64,000 bases of DNA from Telopea speciosissima (taxonomy: Eukaryota > Streptophyta > Magnoliopsida > Proteales > Proteaceae). The notes beneath the pieces are model-generated. The model worked only from the letters and a program-made list of their open reading frames with translations. It ran no database searches and was not told the DNA's origin. The position numbers and the translations under genes are program-made. The stretch is from NCBI RefSeq assembly GCF_018873765.1, contig NC_057919.1:71046984-71110983 (forward strand). Reading direction: 5' to 3'. Below are positions 40,214 through 51,753 of this stretch, piece by piece; position 1 is the stretch's first letter; each line of letters opens with the position of its first letter.

Positions 40214-41823
40214 TTGTCCTTCATGTCGTTCCCAGGTGACCTCAGCCCTGCTTCAGTCTGGGTTGGATCTTCAGAGGAGCGTTCCCCAGGATCGCCTTCT
40301 TCTGTGGGTACTCCATCCTCTATACCCTCCCCTAGTGCTATTGATGGAGGTGTGGGACCTTCTAGTGTCTCTGGTCCCAGTAGGGATCGTCGGTCCTCTG
40401 GGGCGACATCCTCAGCCGCCGGTCCTGCTGATAGGTTGGGCCCTGTTGCTAGCATCTTGTCACCTTCTAACTTGGTCTCCCTCCGTGAGGAGTTCCATAT
40501 TCCCGCTGAGGTCATGTTGTGTACTCCTGGGCCTGGCGAGTATGCCTTCTCTCACCGTGCGGATGAGATCTATCTCTACCGTTCATTTTTTCTCCAGGGC
40601 CTTTGCCTTCCTATCCCTCGCTTTGTCGAGTTGGTGTTAGAGCATTGGCACCTCACCCCTGGGCGGGTGTTGCCCAACTCTTGGAGGGTGATCTTGGGTT
40701 TCTATGTCTTCTTCGCCCACCTAGGGCGTGCCGCCACTGTTCCCCTGTTCTCCCACTTTTATCTGTTGAAGAAGGGGAACCATGGATGTTATCACTTTGC
40801 TAGCCGCGTGCTCAAGGGGCCCTATGCCTCTGTGGAGCTTCTCACGAGGATCACTAGCAACGATCACTAGCAACTTGAAGTATTGGAGGGATCGCTTCTT
40901 TTTTGCCACGGTCCCCCGATGCCCACTACAGACTGTTAGGGAAGTTATTGACCTCAAGAGGGTCAATCAGGGGCTTGAGCTGAGTGATTTTGAGGGTGAC
41001 TCCCTCAAGCTATGCCTGGGTCGCGATTCGTTCCACGTCCAGGAGTTGGACTCGGAGGCCTTCCTGTCCCTCTGGAAGCTGAGTCCTGGTAAGAGCACTG
41101 TCTTTTGTACTTGATTGGCATGTTGGTATTTGAATATATATATATCATCTGATGGGTTGGGCGGTCTATGCAGTGGATACGCGTCCGGACTTCAGTTTGC
41201 TCCGTGGCAATCTACGAAGGAAGGCCGCTTCTCAGGGTGGTCCATCTGCTGGAGTGACCGATGTTGGTGGTGCTTCTGCTCCTGTGGTTGTTGGAGTGAA
41301 GCGAAAGGGTGGTTCAGGACATGCCCACATGACAAGCTTTGGTGTGCGTGTCCTCCTTCCCCGTACTTCTCCTGATGATGATGACGTTTCGGGCCCTGTG
41401 CCTCTGCCTCCCTCTGTCGCTCCTTCCGGGCCTTCTGTATTGCCCCTCTCCAAGGGGAGAGGTGTGAGTTCCTCTGGTGGTACTGCCACTGATCTTCCCA
41501 CGCTGGATGAGTCCCTGGTGATCACCTTGGGCGTGCCGAAGGGCTCGACCTTGGCCGGAGTCGGCGTGTCGCGGGAGTGGGTAGACAGGGGCAGGCTCCC
41601 TACCGCGAGGGTGGCCTTGCAGAGGCTTAGCGATGCTTGTCTGGCCCAGACTCTGTACCATGATATGGCTTCGGTGAGTTAGCCATTTTTTGTCTCGTCA
41701 TGTTCATTGCTCCATTTATTCTTAGATTGTTTTATCGCTTGCCATGTTGATTGTAGGTCCATCACCGTGTTGCTGAGGCGGTGCTTCGATTGGAGGGTCA
41801 CGCTTCTCGTGAGTTGCAGATAT
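40214..41823 (+). pseudogene. antisense intron-containing ORF of the gypsy element
   Basis: Lies between integrase and the 3' LTR, opposite in strand to gag-pol. The serine/proline-rich start MSFMSFPGDLSPAS is followed by a conserved-looking core (EEFHIPAEV, YLYRSFFLQGLCLPIPRFV, LTPGRVLPNSWRVI, KYWRDRFFFATVP) of the type annotated as plant gypsy-associated or transposase-like protein. A 13-bp tandem duplication (40849-40861 and 40862-40874) shifts the frame. Two GT-AG introns are likely: donor TG/GTAAGAG near 41091 with acceptor TATGCAG near 41172, and donor CG/GTGAGT near 41672 with acceptor TTGTAG at 41757. A TAG lies at 41823-41825, beyond which coiled-coil coding potential continues to about 42134. 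Confidence 0.65.
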
Positions 41824-42590
41824 AGCGCACCCTGCTTGACGTGGAGAGGGAGCTCCAGGGACAGATCGATGCTAGTGAGAGGGCCGAGGCCAACGCGCAG
41901 AGGGCATCGGGGGAGCTCACAGTGGCGTCCGGGAAGCTCCTGGAGGTGTCTGAGGAGCTGCGTGTGACCTCTGTTGGTGCGACCAAGAGCTCGGCTAGGG
42001 TTCTTGCCTTGGAGGAGGAGCTTCATTCGTTGAGGGGAAGGCATGTGGCGGAGCTGGCATCTGCAGGTGAGCGAGCTGTGGCTGAGTTCCAGGCGTCCTC
42101 TGCCTTCTCGACGCTGTATCAGGCGCAGCTTTAGCCCGCCTATGAGGGAGGGGTCTGGGACTTAGCCGCTTGTGTCCTGGAGGTGACCCCCAATTATGAC
42201 TTCTCTGTCTTGGGGTTCTCTGAGTTTGCTGCGGCGCTTCTGGGTATAGCTGTGGTGGAGAGCGTTCCAGTGTCAGAGGTAGAGGCTGCCCTGCCTGAGG
42301 GGGGTGCTGCTGCGTGTCTTCTTGAGGTGGACATGATGTCTCCTGCTGGGTCGGAGGTGACCCACCACTCTGTGGTCCCTTGACCCTACGGCCGTACCGA
42401 TCCTGTAGACGTCTCAACCTTTTTCCTTTTTTGAACTTGAGTTGTAACTACTATGACTTTTCTATGTGATCGCTTTTGCTTCTCTTTGATTGCATTGTCT
42501 CCTGGTGATTGTTTGCGCGTTGATGCTCTCTGACCCTTGATAGTCATAGGATTTTGGTAGTGGTGTTGTGCCTTGGTGATCCTCGGACCT

Positions 42591-43305
42591 TGGTGGGTTA
42601 ACGCCTTAGGCGTAGAGCCTCAGTGTTGGCATGATGCCTTAGGCATACAGCCTCAGTGGTGGCATGACGCCTTAGGCATGAAGCCTCAGTGGTGGCATGA
42701 CGCCTTAGGCATGAAGCCTCAGTGGTGGCATGACGCCATAGGCATGAAGCCTTAGTGGTGGCATGTTGCCTTAGGCATACAGCCTCAGTGGTGGCATGAC
42801 GCCTTAGGCATGAAGCCTCAGTGGTGGCATGTTGCCTTAGGCATGAAGCCTCAGTGTTGGCATGTTGCCTTAGGCATAAAGCCTCAGTGGTGGCATGACG
42901 CCTTAGGCATGAAGCCTCAGTGGCGGCATGACGCCTTAGGCATGAAGCCTCAGTGGTGGCATGTTGCCTTAGGCATGAAGCCTCAGTGTTGGCATGTTGC
43001 CTTAGGCATAAAGCCTCAGTGTTGGCATGTTGCCTTAGGCATAAAGCCTCAGTGGTGGCATGTTGCCTTAGGCATATAGCCTCACTGGTGGCATGACGCC
43101 TTAGGCCTGAAGCCTCAGTGGTGGCATATCGCCTTAGGCATGAAGCCTCAATGGTGGCATGTTGCCTTAGGCATAAAGCCTCAGTGTTGGCATGTTGCCT
43201 TAGGCATAAAGCCTCAGTGGTGGCATGACGCCTTAGGCCTGAAGCCTCAGTGGTGGCATGTCGCCTTAGGCATGAAGCCTCAGTGGTGGCATGTTGCCTT
43301 GATGT
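42591..43305. repeat. 33-bp minisatellite of the gypsy element
   Basis: About 21 tandem copies of a 33-bp unit (catgacgccttaggcatgaa then gcctcagtggtgg). Because 33 is a multiple of three, one plus-strand frame stays open over long parts and reads as repeats of WWHDALGMKPQ. It sits between the antisense ORF and the integrase end. Confidence 0.95.
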
Positions 43306-43502
43306 AGTGGCAGTGATTCGATTGAGTGGTAGAAGAAGACAAGTATTCCTGAAACATCTCTTTATTTTGAATGAAATTCAAATTGACCTTAAAACAGTGA
43401 TGTCGTCTACTGCTACTGCTACTGCTACTGCTACTGCTGCTGTTACCACTACCACTACTGCTACTACTTGACTGCTACTCTTGATGGAGCTGTTTGCTTC
43501 TA
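43306..43502. repeat. (CTG/ACT)n trinucleotide region
   Basis: 43400-43470 contains (ctactg)n and (actacc)n repeats between the minisatellite and the integrase stop. Confidence 0.8.
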
Positions 43503-44729
43503 CTAGTAATACTTCTTCAGATGTTCTGAGTTCCAGGTACGGTCTACCTTCTTGCCCCCTGGAGTCTTCAAGCGGTAGGTCCCTGGACGTATCTGCTTGG
43601 AGACTATGTAGGGTCCTTCCCAGTTGGCTAACAGCTTCCCTGCCTTCTGTGGCTGTGATGCACTTGCCCTCCGTAGGACTAAATCTCCCTGGTGGAATAG
43701 CCTTTCCTTGACCCTGGCATTATAGTACCTGGCAGTACGTTGCTGGTAGGCGACGTTCCTTAGTAGTGCTCTCTCACGGACCTCATCTATAAAGTCTAGG
43801 TTCGCCCGTAGTCCATCGATATAGGTACATTCGTTGAAGTGCAGAACCCTATGGGACATGGCGCAGACCTCTACTGGCGCCAATGCTTCGATGCCATATG
43901 CTAGGCGGAATGGGCTCTCTCCTGTGGGTGTCCGTACTATAGTTCGGTATGCCCACAGGACGCTTGGTAGCTCTTCGACCCATTTTCCTTTGGCTCCCTC
44001 TAGCCTTTTCTTGACTCCTTCCAGTAGTGTTCTGTTGGTGACCTCCACCTGACCATTGGCCTGTGGGTATGCTACCGACACAGGCCGATAGTCGATGTTG
44101 TAGCTGTGACAGAATGCTTGGAATTTGGGGTTGTTGAATTATTTGCCGTTGTCTGAGACGAGGATCTGTGGTACCCCGAACCTGTAGATGACGTCGTTGG
44201 GGATGAACTTCTCCATCTCTATCTCTGTTATCTTGGCCAAGGGTTTAGCTTCGACCCACTTGGTGAAGTAGTCGATCGCGACGACCAGGTACTTTCTGTT
44301 TCCCGGTGCTGCGATGAAGTTGCCTAAGATGTCTAGTCCCCACATGGCAAAAGGTATGGGGTTGAGGATTGATGTCAGCTTGGTGGCGGGTAGATGGGGT
44401 ACTGGGGCGAATAACTGACATTACTCGCACTTCTTGGCATATTGGATGGCCTCCTCTCGCATTCGTGGCCAGTATAGTCCCTGGCAGAGGATTTTGTAGG
44501 CTAGGGCTCATCCCCCCATGTGGCTTCCACATATCCCCTCATGGACTTCGGCTAGGGCGTACTCTGCCCCTTTGGGTCCTAGGCACCGGAGTAGTGGTGC
44601 TGTTGCCCCCCGCTTGTACAGTACCCTGTCTAGGACGGTGTACTTTGCAGCTTTCATCCTGATCTTCCTTGCCTCAGCCTTGTCTTCTGGTAAGACATCA
44701 TTCTGGAGGTAGTTGAGTAGAGGGTCCAT
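43503..44729 (-). pseudogene. gypsy integrase
   Basis: Read from 44729, the N-terminal zinc region is degraded. The catalytic core shows MWGLDILGNF, YFTKWVEAKPL, VSDNGK (followed by a stop near 44139) and SVAYPQANGQVEVTNRTLLE. The C-terminal part (43503-44081) includes WEGPYIVSKQIRPGTYRL and ends in LKKYY. The catalytic Asp and Glu positions can be seen, but frame breaks interrupt the domain. Confidence 0.9.
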
Positions 44730-44914
44730 CCAGCTAGGTCCCTCCTCGATTTCGTTAACCTACTTTTCCTTATACGTTGGCTCATGCAGGATCTCAACAT
44801 AGACTGCGCTAGCCAAATTTTGGAGTTCCTCATTGGCTAGCCTGGATAGGGCATCGACGGCGGCGTTCTCATCCCTGGGAACTCGAACCATCTCGAACTT
44901 CATGCAACCCTCGA

Positions 44915-45673
44915 TCAATGCTTGAGTAGGTATGATGCCATCCTATCATCTTTCGCCTCATACTCTCCATTCACCTGATTCACCACGAGCTGGGAGTCGC
45001 TCCGGGTGGATAGGTGTGTGACTTGGATGACTCTGGCCACCCGGAGTCCAGCTAGTAATGCCTCGTATTCTGCTTCATTATTGGATGCTTGGAAGGTGAA
45101 TCGGAGAGCATATTGGATACGAAATCCCTCGGGGCTGGTTAATATGAGACCAGCGCCGCTTCCCGCCGCATTACTCGACCCGTCCATGAACATGTCCCAC
45201 GATCCGTGATCCCTCTCTTCGGGCTCCCCTATTTTTGATTCGATCTCAGACAGGGTACACTCTGCAATGAAATCTGCAAGAGCCTGGCCTTTGATGGTTG
45301 TCCTTGGTTGGAACCTGATGTCATGCTCACTTAACTCCACCGCCCATGCTATCAATCGCCCGGAGACGTCTGGCTTGTGCAGTATCTTCTTCAGGGGTAG
45401 GTTTGTGAGGACTATGATGGTATGGGCTTGGAAGTATGGTCGTAGCTTCCTGGCTGCTATTACCAATGCATAGGCTACCTTCTCGATCCTAGTGTGCCTG
45501 GTCTCTGCATCGATCAGAACATGGCTGACATAGTAGATGGGCCTCTGGACTTTATCTTCTTCCTTCAGCAGTAATGCACTGACCGCGACAGGGGTGGCGG
45601 CTAGGTAGAGCTGCAACTCTTCGTTAGGTTCTGGTCGCCCAAGCAGTGGTGGGCTCTCTAGGAACTCCTTCAA
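44915..45673 (-). pseudogene. gypsy RNase H plus second archaeal-type RNase H
   Basis: 252 residues. The first part is the RT-linked RNase H (LYLAATPVAVSALLLKEED, RPIYYVSHVL, TRIEKVAYALV, KILHKPDVSGRLIAWAVELS). The second part is another RNase H of archaeal type, starting MFMDGSSNAAGSGAGLIL and continuing NNEAEYEALLAGLRVA and STRSDSQLVVNQ. The dual arrangement is characteristic of Tat-lineage gypsy elements. Confidence 0.9.
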
Positions 45674-45756
45674 TTCTCCGAACGCCTTCTGGCACTCTTC
45701 CGTCCATGTGAATCTTTAGGGCTTCGGAGGTTCTTCAACGTTTTAAAGAATGGTAA

Positions 45757-46721
45757 TCACTTATCACCTGATCGTGACACGAACCTGGAAAGGGCGGCGA
45801 CCCTTCCATTCAACCTCTGCACTTCCCTGACCGTCTGAGGAGGTGCCATCTCTTGGATGGCTTTGATCTTGGTTGGGTTTGCTTCTATTCCACGGACTGA
45901 GACCATGAACGCCAGGAATTTTCTGGACGTTACACCGAAGGCGCACTTTGCAGGGTTTAGCTTCATCTGGTTCCTCCTCAGTACTGTGAATGCTTCCTCT
46001 AGGTCGGTCAAGTGTTGGTTGGCATGGATGCTTTTCACGAGCATGTCATCCACATATACCTCCATGTTGTGCCCGATCTGCTCCTCGAACATCTTGTTGA
46101 CCATCCTCTGATAGGTGGCCCCTGCATTCTTTAACCGAACGACATGACGTTGTAGCAGTAGTTCTCTTTGTCCGTCCAGAATGCGTTGTAAGACTCATCA
46201 TCCTCATACACGAGGATCTGGTTGTATCCGGAGTAGGCATCCATGAAACTCAGCATCTCATGGTTGGCGGTGGCGTCGATCAGTAGGTCGATCCTGGGCA
46301 GTGGGTACTCATCTTTTGGGCATGCCTTGTTCAGGTCGGTGTAGTCGACACACATCCTACACTTCCCACTTGGCTTTGGTACCATGACCACGTTGGCGAG
46401 CCAGGTTGGAAACTTCTCCTTTCTGATGAACCCTGATTGGCTTAACTTCTCGACCTCCTCCTTGATTGCTGCTTGTCGGTTGAGGGCGAAGTTACGCCGC
46501 CTCTGTTGAACGGGCTTCCTGGTTGGGTCTACATGTAGTCGGTGTTTTGCTATGGAATGTGGTATTCCCGGCATGTCGGAGGTCGACCATGCGAAGACAT
46601 CCATGTTCGCTTGGAGGAGGTGTCCAAGCCCTTCTTTCTGTTCCTTGCTTAGCAGCGAGCCGACCTGAACGACCTTGGAGGGGTCGTCCCGGCTAAGGGG
46701 CCATGGGATGAGGTCTTCCAC
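45757..46721 (-). pseudogene. gypsy reverse transcriptase
   Basis: The RT core is WLANVVMVPKPSGKCRMCVD, KDEYPLPRIDLLID, FMDAYSGYNQI, then a frame break near 46130, then the active site YVDDMLVKS, with LNPAKCAFGV and a thumb region downstream. The frame shift lies just after SFG, before the region that normally reads GLKNA. Confidence 0.92.
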
Positions 46722-46754
46722 TGGCCTTCCCCTTCTCTCTGTCAGTTCATTTCT

Positions 46755-47222
46755 CTAGTCACTGACCATGCTCTCTCGGCAGAGTGCCATTCCACGGGTG
46801 TTACCATTGTTCTTTTTCATGAAGGTGGCATAGCACTCCCTTGCTTTCTTCTGATCTCCTCGGACTTCGCCTACCCCATTCTCGGTGGGGAACTTCATCT
46901 TTAGGTGGAGTGGCGATATGACTCCTCTAAGGGCTGTCAGTGATGGTCGCCCTAAGAGGCCATTGAAGGACACCACGGACTTGACTACCATGAAATTCAC
47001 CATAATGGTTACTTATTGAGGGTGTACCCCGAAGGTGACGGGTAGCTCTATGGTACCTCTGATGGAGGCGGTGGCACCTGAGAATCCATGGAGATAAGTG
47101 GGCTCTGGTTTGAGCTGGTCATCCCTGAACTTGAACTGTCGATAGGCGTCCAAGGAGAGTACGTCAACAGACGCCCCTGTGTCTATCAGTACCCTGTGTA
47201 CAGGCCGGTTGGCTACCTCCAC
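46755..47222 (-). pseudogene. gypsy aspartic protease
   Basis: Residues RVLIDTGASVDVLSLDAY carry the catalytic DTGA motif. A stop at 47013-47015 separates this part from the downstream NGLLGRPSLTALRGVIS segment (46755-47003). Confidence 0.88.
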
Positions 47223-47261
47223 CTGTACTACCAGGGCATCTTCATGCGGGAAGTTTAGTCC

Positions 47262-48527
47262 TTACAGGTCTTCATCCGAGAAGGAGATCACCGCCTTGGT
47301 CTTGGCTATCTTGCTTGGCTTCTCTGCCAGTCCCACGAACCTGGCATGAGCTTTAGCTTTTCTGGTGGACTCTTGCCCCGGTCCTCCAAGTATGGTGAGG
47401 ATAGGAGGTCCCTTGGTGCCACTAGGTTTTGTTGCATCTCTCCGCTCTTCTGGGCAGTCTCTCTCTCGATCTGCTCTTCTTTCTTCTCGTCTCGGTTCCA
47501 CTCTGTCTCCATCGCGACCTCTATCTCCTTGGCCCGAGCGGTTATCACGTCTCCCCTTGACATACTTGTTCAAGTTTCCTGCTCTTACCAGTTGTTCTAT
47601 CTCTCTCTTCAATTGATAGCACTCCTCTGTGTCGTGCCCATTCTCTTTGTGGAAGAGACAATATTTGTTAGGGTTTCGCTTCTCTGGCCCTGCTAGCATG
47701 GGTCGTGGCCAATGGAGTAGGTCATGGTCCTGGATCTGCATGAGTATCTGGGATCTGGTGGTGTTCAGTGGTGTGAACTCAGGGGTGCTTGCCCTCTCAC
47801 TTCTCTCTGGGTGGCGGTCTGTCCTCCTAGATGGGCGGTCGCTCTTCTCTTGTCGATGCTCTGTCCTCGACCTCTTACCCTCTTTGCGGTCATCAGGTGC
47901 TGACCTCTTGTTGTCCTGTGGCTTGGCCTCGATTATTTTCGTTCTAGCTTGTAGTACCTCAGCCATATTTGCAAACTCATTGCACTGCTCCAGGAGCTCT
48001 TTCATAGTCCTGGTCTCATGACGTGCCAGGTCCTTGATCAGGTCCAGATCCCTGATGCCTCCTGCTAGGGCTGCATGTTGTGTCTGGTCATCCAAGTCTC
48101 GAACCTCCAAGGACTCCTTGGTGAACCTGGTAACGTATTCCCTGAAAGATTCCCCAGGGTTCTGTACCACGTTCAGTAGATTGACAGTGGTCTTCTTCTG
48201 CTTGACGTTGCTTTGGAAACGGGTGATGAACTGTTCGCATAGCTCTGCGAACGAGCATATAGATCTTGGTCTTAGCCTGGAGAACCATGATGTGGCTACT
48301 CCCTTGAGGGATGCAGGGAATGCCCGACAGGAGACCACGTCCGACCCACCATACAGCGTCATCATGCCATTAAAGTAGTTGATGTGGTCGTTAGGGTCAG
48401 TGGTACCACTGTAGAGTTCAAAGGTGGGTAGTCGAAACCTGGAAGGTAGCGTGGCTGACATGATCTCCGTCGAGAATGGGTATTGTTTGGGTATAGAATG
48501 TGTCTCGCCTTTGGTCTGCTTCTTCAA
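47262..48527 (-). CDS. gypsy gag polyprotein
   Basis: A 421-residue open frame with the Retrotrans_gag core: FELYSGTTDPNDHINYFNGM, WFSRLRPRSICSFAELCEQF, NPGESFREYVTRF. It is followed by a charged R/D/E-rich segment and a CCHC-like knuckle CLFHKENGHDTEEC. This is the longest uninterrupted coding part of the element. More N-terminal coding continues upstream in other frames (48524-49328), so the natural start is not certain. Confidence 0.88.
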   Translation of the reverse strand: MKKQTKGETHSIPKQYPFSTEIMSATLPSRFRLPTFELYSGTTDPNDHINYFNGMMTLYGGSDVVSCRAFPASLKGVATSWFSRLRPRSICSFAELCEQFITRFQSNVKQKKTTVNLLNVVQNPGESFREYVTRFTKESLEVRDLDDQTQHAALAGGIRDLDLIKDLARHETRTMKELLEQCNEFANMAEVLQARTKIIEAKPQDNKRSAPDDRKEGKRSRTEHRQEKSDRPSRRTDRHPERSERASTPEFTPLNTTRSQILMQIQDHDLLHWPRPMLAGPEKRNPNKYCLFHKENGHDTEECYQLKREIEQLVRAGNLNKYVKGRRDNRSGQGDRGRDGDRVEPRREERRADRERDCPEERRDATKPSGTKGPPILTILGGPGQESTRKAKAHARFVGLAEKPSKIAKTKAVISFSDEDL

Positions 48528-49328
48528 CCCTTCCAGCTTCTCATCCAGGTCGCGGAGTCTTTGATCGAGCTCCTCATCCCGTGACTGCCCCTCACGCTTG
48601 GCCGGACGTTCGTTGCGACCCCGTTCACGCTCTCTTCGGGATGTCCCCTCCCGCCTTGAGTGTTGGCGGGATGGTGAATGGTCACGCCGTGATGAACCCT
48701 GTCGTGAAGGTGAGGGGCTTTCTTCTCTGTAGGTCCGGCTTCATCGTGGTATGTGACCTTCTTCAAGTCGTCCGTCGAACACAGACCTTCGGACCGATCT
48801 CTGTGGGCTAGACACCCTCGCCCTGGGTGTTGGCGTCCTCCCACGTTCTGACCGTGGTGAGGGGTCTCTTGTTCTCCTGGGATGCTGGGAAGACTCCCCC
48901 CGCTGCGGAGTGGGGGTTGCCCGTTGCGCAAGTCTCTCTGATCTCAAACCCCTGGGAGATGATCTCCTAGGGTTCGGCTCTTGTCGAGGTACGGACTCCA
49001 CCCTTGCTGATGGTGAAGTCCTTCGACGGTGAGACGTCGCACGCTGTGTCAAGTATTCTCAAAAGAGTTGTTATTCATCGAGGATCTGTCGTTGTAGGTC
49101 GTTGATCTAACCCACAGTGGCTGGAGCATTGGGGTTAGGTATCACCTCCACTACCACATCGTCTGCCTCGTCATTGTTGGGCTCGTCGACCATAAACTGG
49201 TCATTAAGGGGGATCTCTTCCTCTAGAGGGATATGGTCCTGGTCGTTGGCTCTGCGGCGAGAGCACTCTGGGGGTGGTGATCCATTCCTTGCTCCGTTGT
49301 TAGTGGTGGTAGTCTTCCTTCGTGCCAT
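48528..49328 (-). pseudogene. N-terminal leader region of gypsy gag, frame-broken
   Basis: The frame at 49107-49328 starts MARRKTTTTNNGARNGSPPP. Segments at 48741-49052 and 48524-48931 are rich in Arg, Ser and Pro. Their frames disagree with the gag frame, so the leader has at least one indel or was never continuous. Confidence 0.5.
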
Positions 49329-49394
49329 TGAATGAATATGGAAGCGAGCTAGTAGATGTAATGGCTAGCGTTGTTCCCATAGACGGCGCCAATC

Positions 49395-50177
49395 TGTTGC
49401 TTCAAGAAATCGTCGAGCGGTTCTGCGAGTGTCGTCACCTGCAAGTGGACCAAGGGGTCAACAGAGAGAACCGGTGTGGTTCCGACCTAGGGCTCTCGAT
49501 GCCAAAGTTAGATCTCCTGGCGCAAATAGATGAATAGTGATTATTCAGTATGAGTTTAGATGTCCCTTGATGGGGTTGTGTACCTTGCCTTTTATAGTAG
49601 TGTATGGCGGTGTGGAGAGTCCCAGTTTGATGGCGATTGTGCCGTTGAGTGGATAGAGGCCCTGGGTAATGGGGCTCTATCCTGATTGACCATCTCCCCG
49701 CGGGAGGGAGTGTCCTGGTGGTATCAAGATCCTTGGCGGATAGATACCCGCGTGTGGTGATAACATCATTGGTGCTTGAATCCGTCTGGGTGACGTGACT
49801 TCTAAGCGGTGGCCTAGAGTCCTGGTGGTGACATGAGTCTGTAGCGATACGATCGGGTCATAGGTGACTAGCCCCGATGTTCGTGCACCTCACATCTGTG
49901 CCCACGATGCCGTGCCTGGGTGCAGGCCTCGCCTGGGCGAGAGTCCGCCTGGGTGTGGCCACGCCTTGGTGAGGCCGAGCCTGAGTGGTGGCCGCGCCTG
50001 GGTGAGAGGCCGCTTGGGTGTGGCCATGCCTAGGTGAGGCCGCGCCTGGGTGTGGCCGCGCCTGGTGCAGGCCGCGCCTGGGTGCTGGGACCCCGGTTTG
50101 TTCCCCTTGGTTTTGGAGCGGGTCGCCCTGTGACACGTGGAGGCCGCTAGTTGGCCCGGTGAATATTGGATGTATCA
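49395..50177 (-). repeat. 5' LTR of the gypsy element
   Basis: 783 bp, the pair of 38709-39378. The extra length is GC-rich subrepeats at about 49915-50090. The primer site lies at 49385-49392 just inside the element. Confidence 0.93.
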
Positions 50178-50182
50178 TCCAC

Positions 50183-51753
50183 ATTCCACATCAATGTTGT
50201 TTCTTGTTAATAAATTCCATAAATAAATTGTATTACCCATTGAGTCCCATGTTCAGCCAACCTGTTCACATCTTTTGAGATGAGACTTGACTGTCCTAGA
50301 CTCCTAGGAGTGCCTTCAAATGGTAATTAAACTGAAAATGAACTAATCACTGCAAGTCTCTTCCTCTCTTAGCAAACTAGCAAAACCCAAGTCTGAATCT
50401 CCAAACTTCCATCAGTACTAGCTAAAGAAAGAAAAACTTTTTCTAGCTCTGTTCTATGTGAATCATTCTTAGTTGCTTCTTTTATGTACCTTGATTGAAA
50501 GGACTTGCCATTTTTTTTCCTTTGTTTTCTTTTGGCAACATTAACAAGGACCAATCTTGTCAAAGATCCTATAAAGTTCTTCACCAAGGCTTGCCCTGCC
50601 AGACTGCAATCCAAAAGAAAAGAGGGGAGATCAAGGAAATTCCACATGTTTTATCACAGAAAACATGTACATGAAATGCTATTAGGTTTCAACCTAAGTT
50701 TGCCTTACTTCTCTGTCAAACTTCGCAAAATTCTAGTGAGAGATTTGCAATGACTTCTATTTCTCCTCCCCTCTCTTTTGAACTTTGGTTTTTTCAGGCC
50801 TCCAAAGTCCAGCAAGTAGAGTTTCGAATGTCTATTTTTTTATTCATATTAAATCCCAACTTTATTGCTAAGACACTGTATTAGGTATCTTGTGCTCAAA
50901 CCCCAATCTCAAATTCACTTGTAAGAATTTTATCTACTAATATTACGTGTCTTGTGCTCAAATTGACTGCGCTCAATGTACTTACCTTTGAAATGCCTTC
51001 ATTTCAGGGTTTTCTTTCTTTTCTTTTAATTGAATTTCTGGTTTTAAACTTTTCCCAAGTCTTTTTACTCCCCAATCTCGCCCTCTCTTTTCTCTTGGCA
51101 CATAGACAGATAGGGAATTGAAGCTGATACTGTTTTTGTGTACTTTAGTTTCTCTTTTCTTTATATATGTAAGCATTGCACCAAGTAGGGATAGGATTTG
51201 GATTGAAAATGAATGAATTTTGAGTTTTATTAGACTTCACTGGATGTGGTGTGGTGCCACTGTACTCCTCTTTGTCTTCCTCTCTTCTCCTCCCTCGAAT
51301 CGATTTCTCCTTGCGTCATGTGCCTTTTACTAAATCAAGAGTCTGGTATGCGCTTGTTGCTTTCTTTTGTTGTTCTTTTGCTAAGTAGACAAGCGATACA
51401 AGATGAACCGGAGTGGAAAATAATGTTGTAGTGGAACACTTCACATACACATTGTGCTTATGATTTAATGAAAATCTGACACTAAATAAGGTGCTGGACA
51501 GGGTTAGATTAGCTAAGTTTTGGATGGTGTACTTGTTGCTCATCAGTGACTTGTTATTTAATGAAGAAACAATTGACTTTGATCTTCCTCTTCAATAATT
51601 TTTTTCTTGCTTTGTTACATGATCTCTTGTTTTGTTCAATACATGTGAGAACATTAGGAAGGGTTGTGGCAAGGCCCCCATTGGGTATTATCATTGAAGC
51701 ATGGTTTGTGGCATGATCTCATGGTTACTTGTAAATTTCAAATTTTACTTGTT
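50183..51753. other. non-coding region after the gypsy element
   Basis: AT-rich. A minus-strand 92-residue ORF (50369-50647) matches no family I know. No clear exon was identified. Confidence 0.4.

Larger units (their letters stand above)
38709..50177 (-). mobile_element. Tat-like Ty3/gypsy retrotransposon
   Basis: Coding is on the minus strand. The LTRs at 49395-50177 (5') and 38709-39378 (3') are flanked by a perfect target duplication tccac (38704-38708 and 50178-50182). The primer-binding site TTGGCGCC lies just inside the 5' LTR, and a GAGTGGGGGGC purine tract lies just inside the 3' LTR. The order gag, protease, RT, RNase H, second RNase H, integrase is gypsy. A second, archaeal-type RNase H and an antisense ORF between integrase and the 3' LTR point to the Tat lineage. 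Frameshifts and stops make it inactive. Confidence 0.94.

Noticed and set aside
42591..43305. Repeat protein gene reading WWHDALGMKPQ
   Set aside because: No supporting start, splice sites or conservation can be shown from this window; kept as a minisatellite and raised only as a finding.
43834..44052. Plus-strand ORFs over the gypsy pol region (43.8-48.4 kb)
   Set aside because: They are complements of the minus-strand integrase, RT and gag frames and show no domains of their own.
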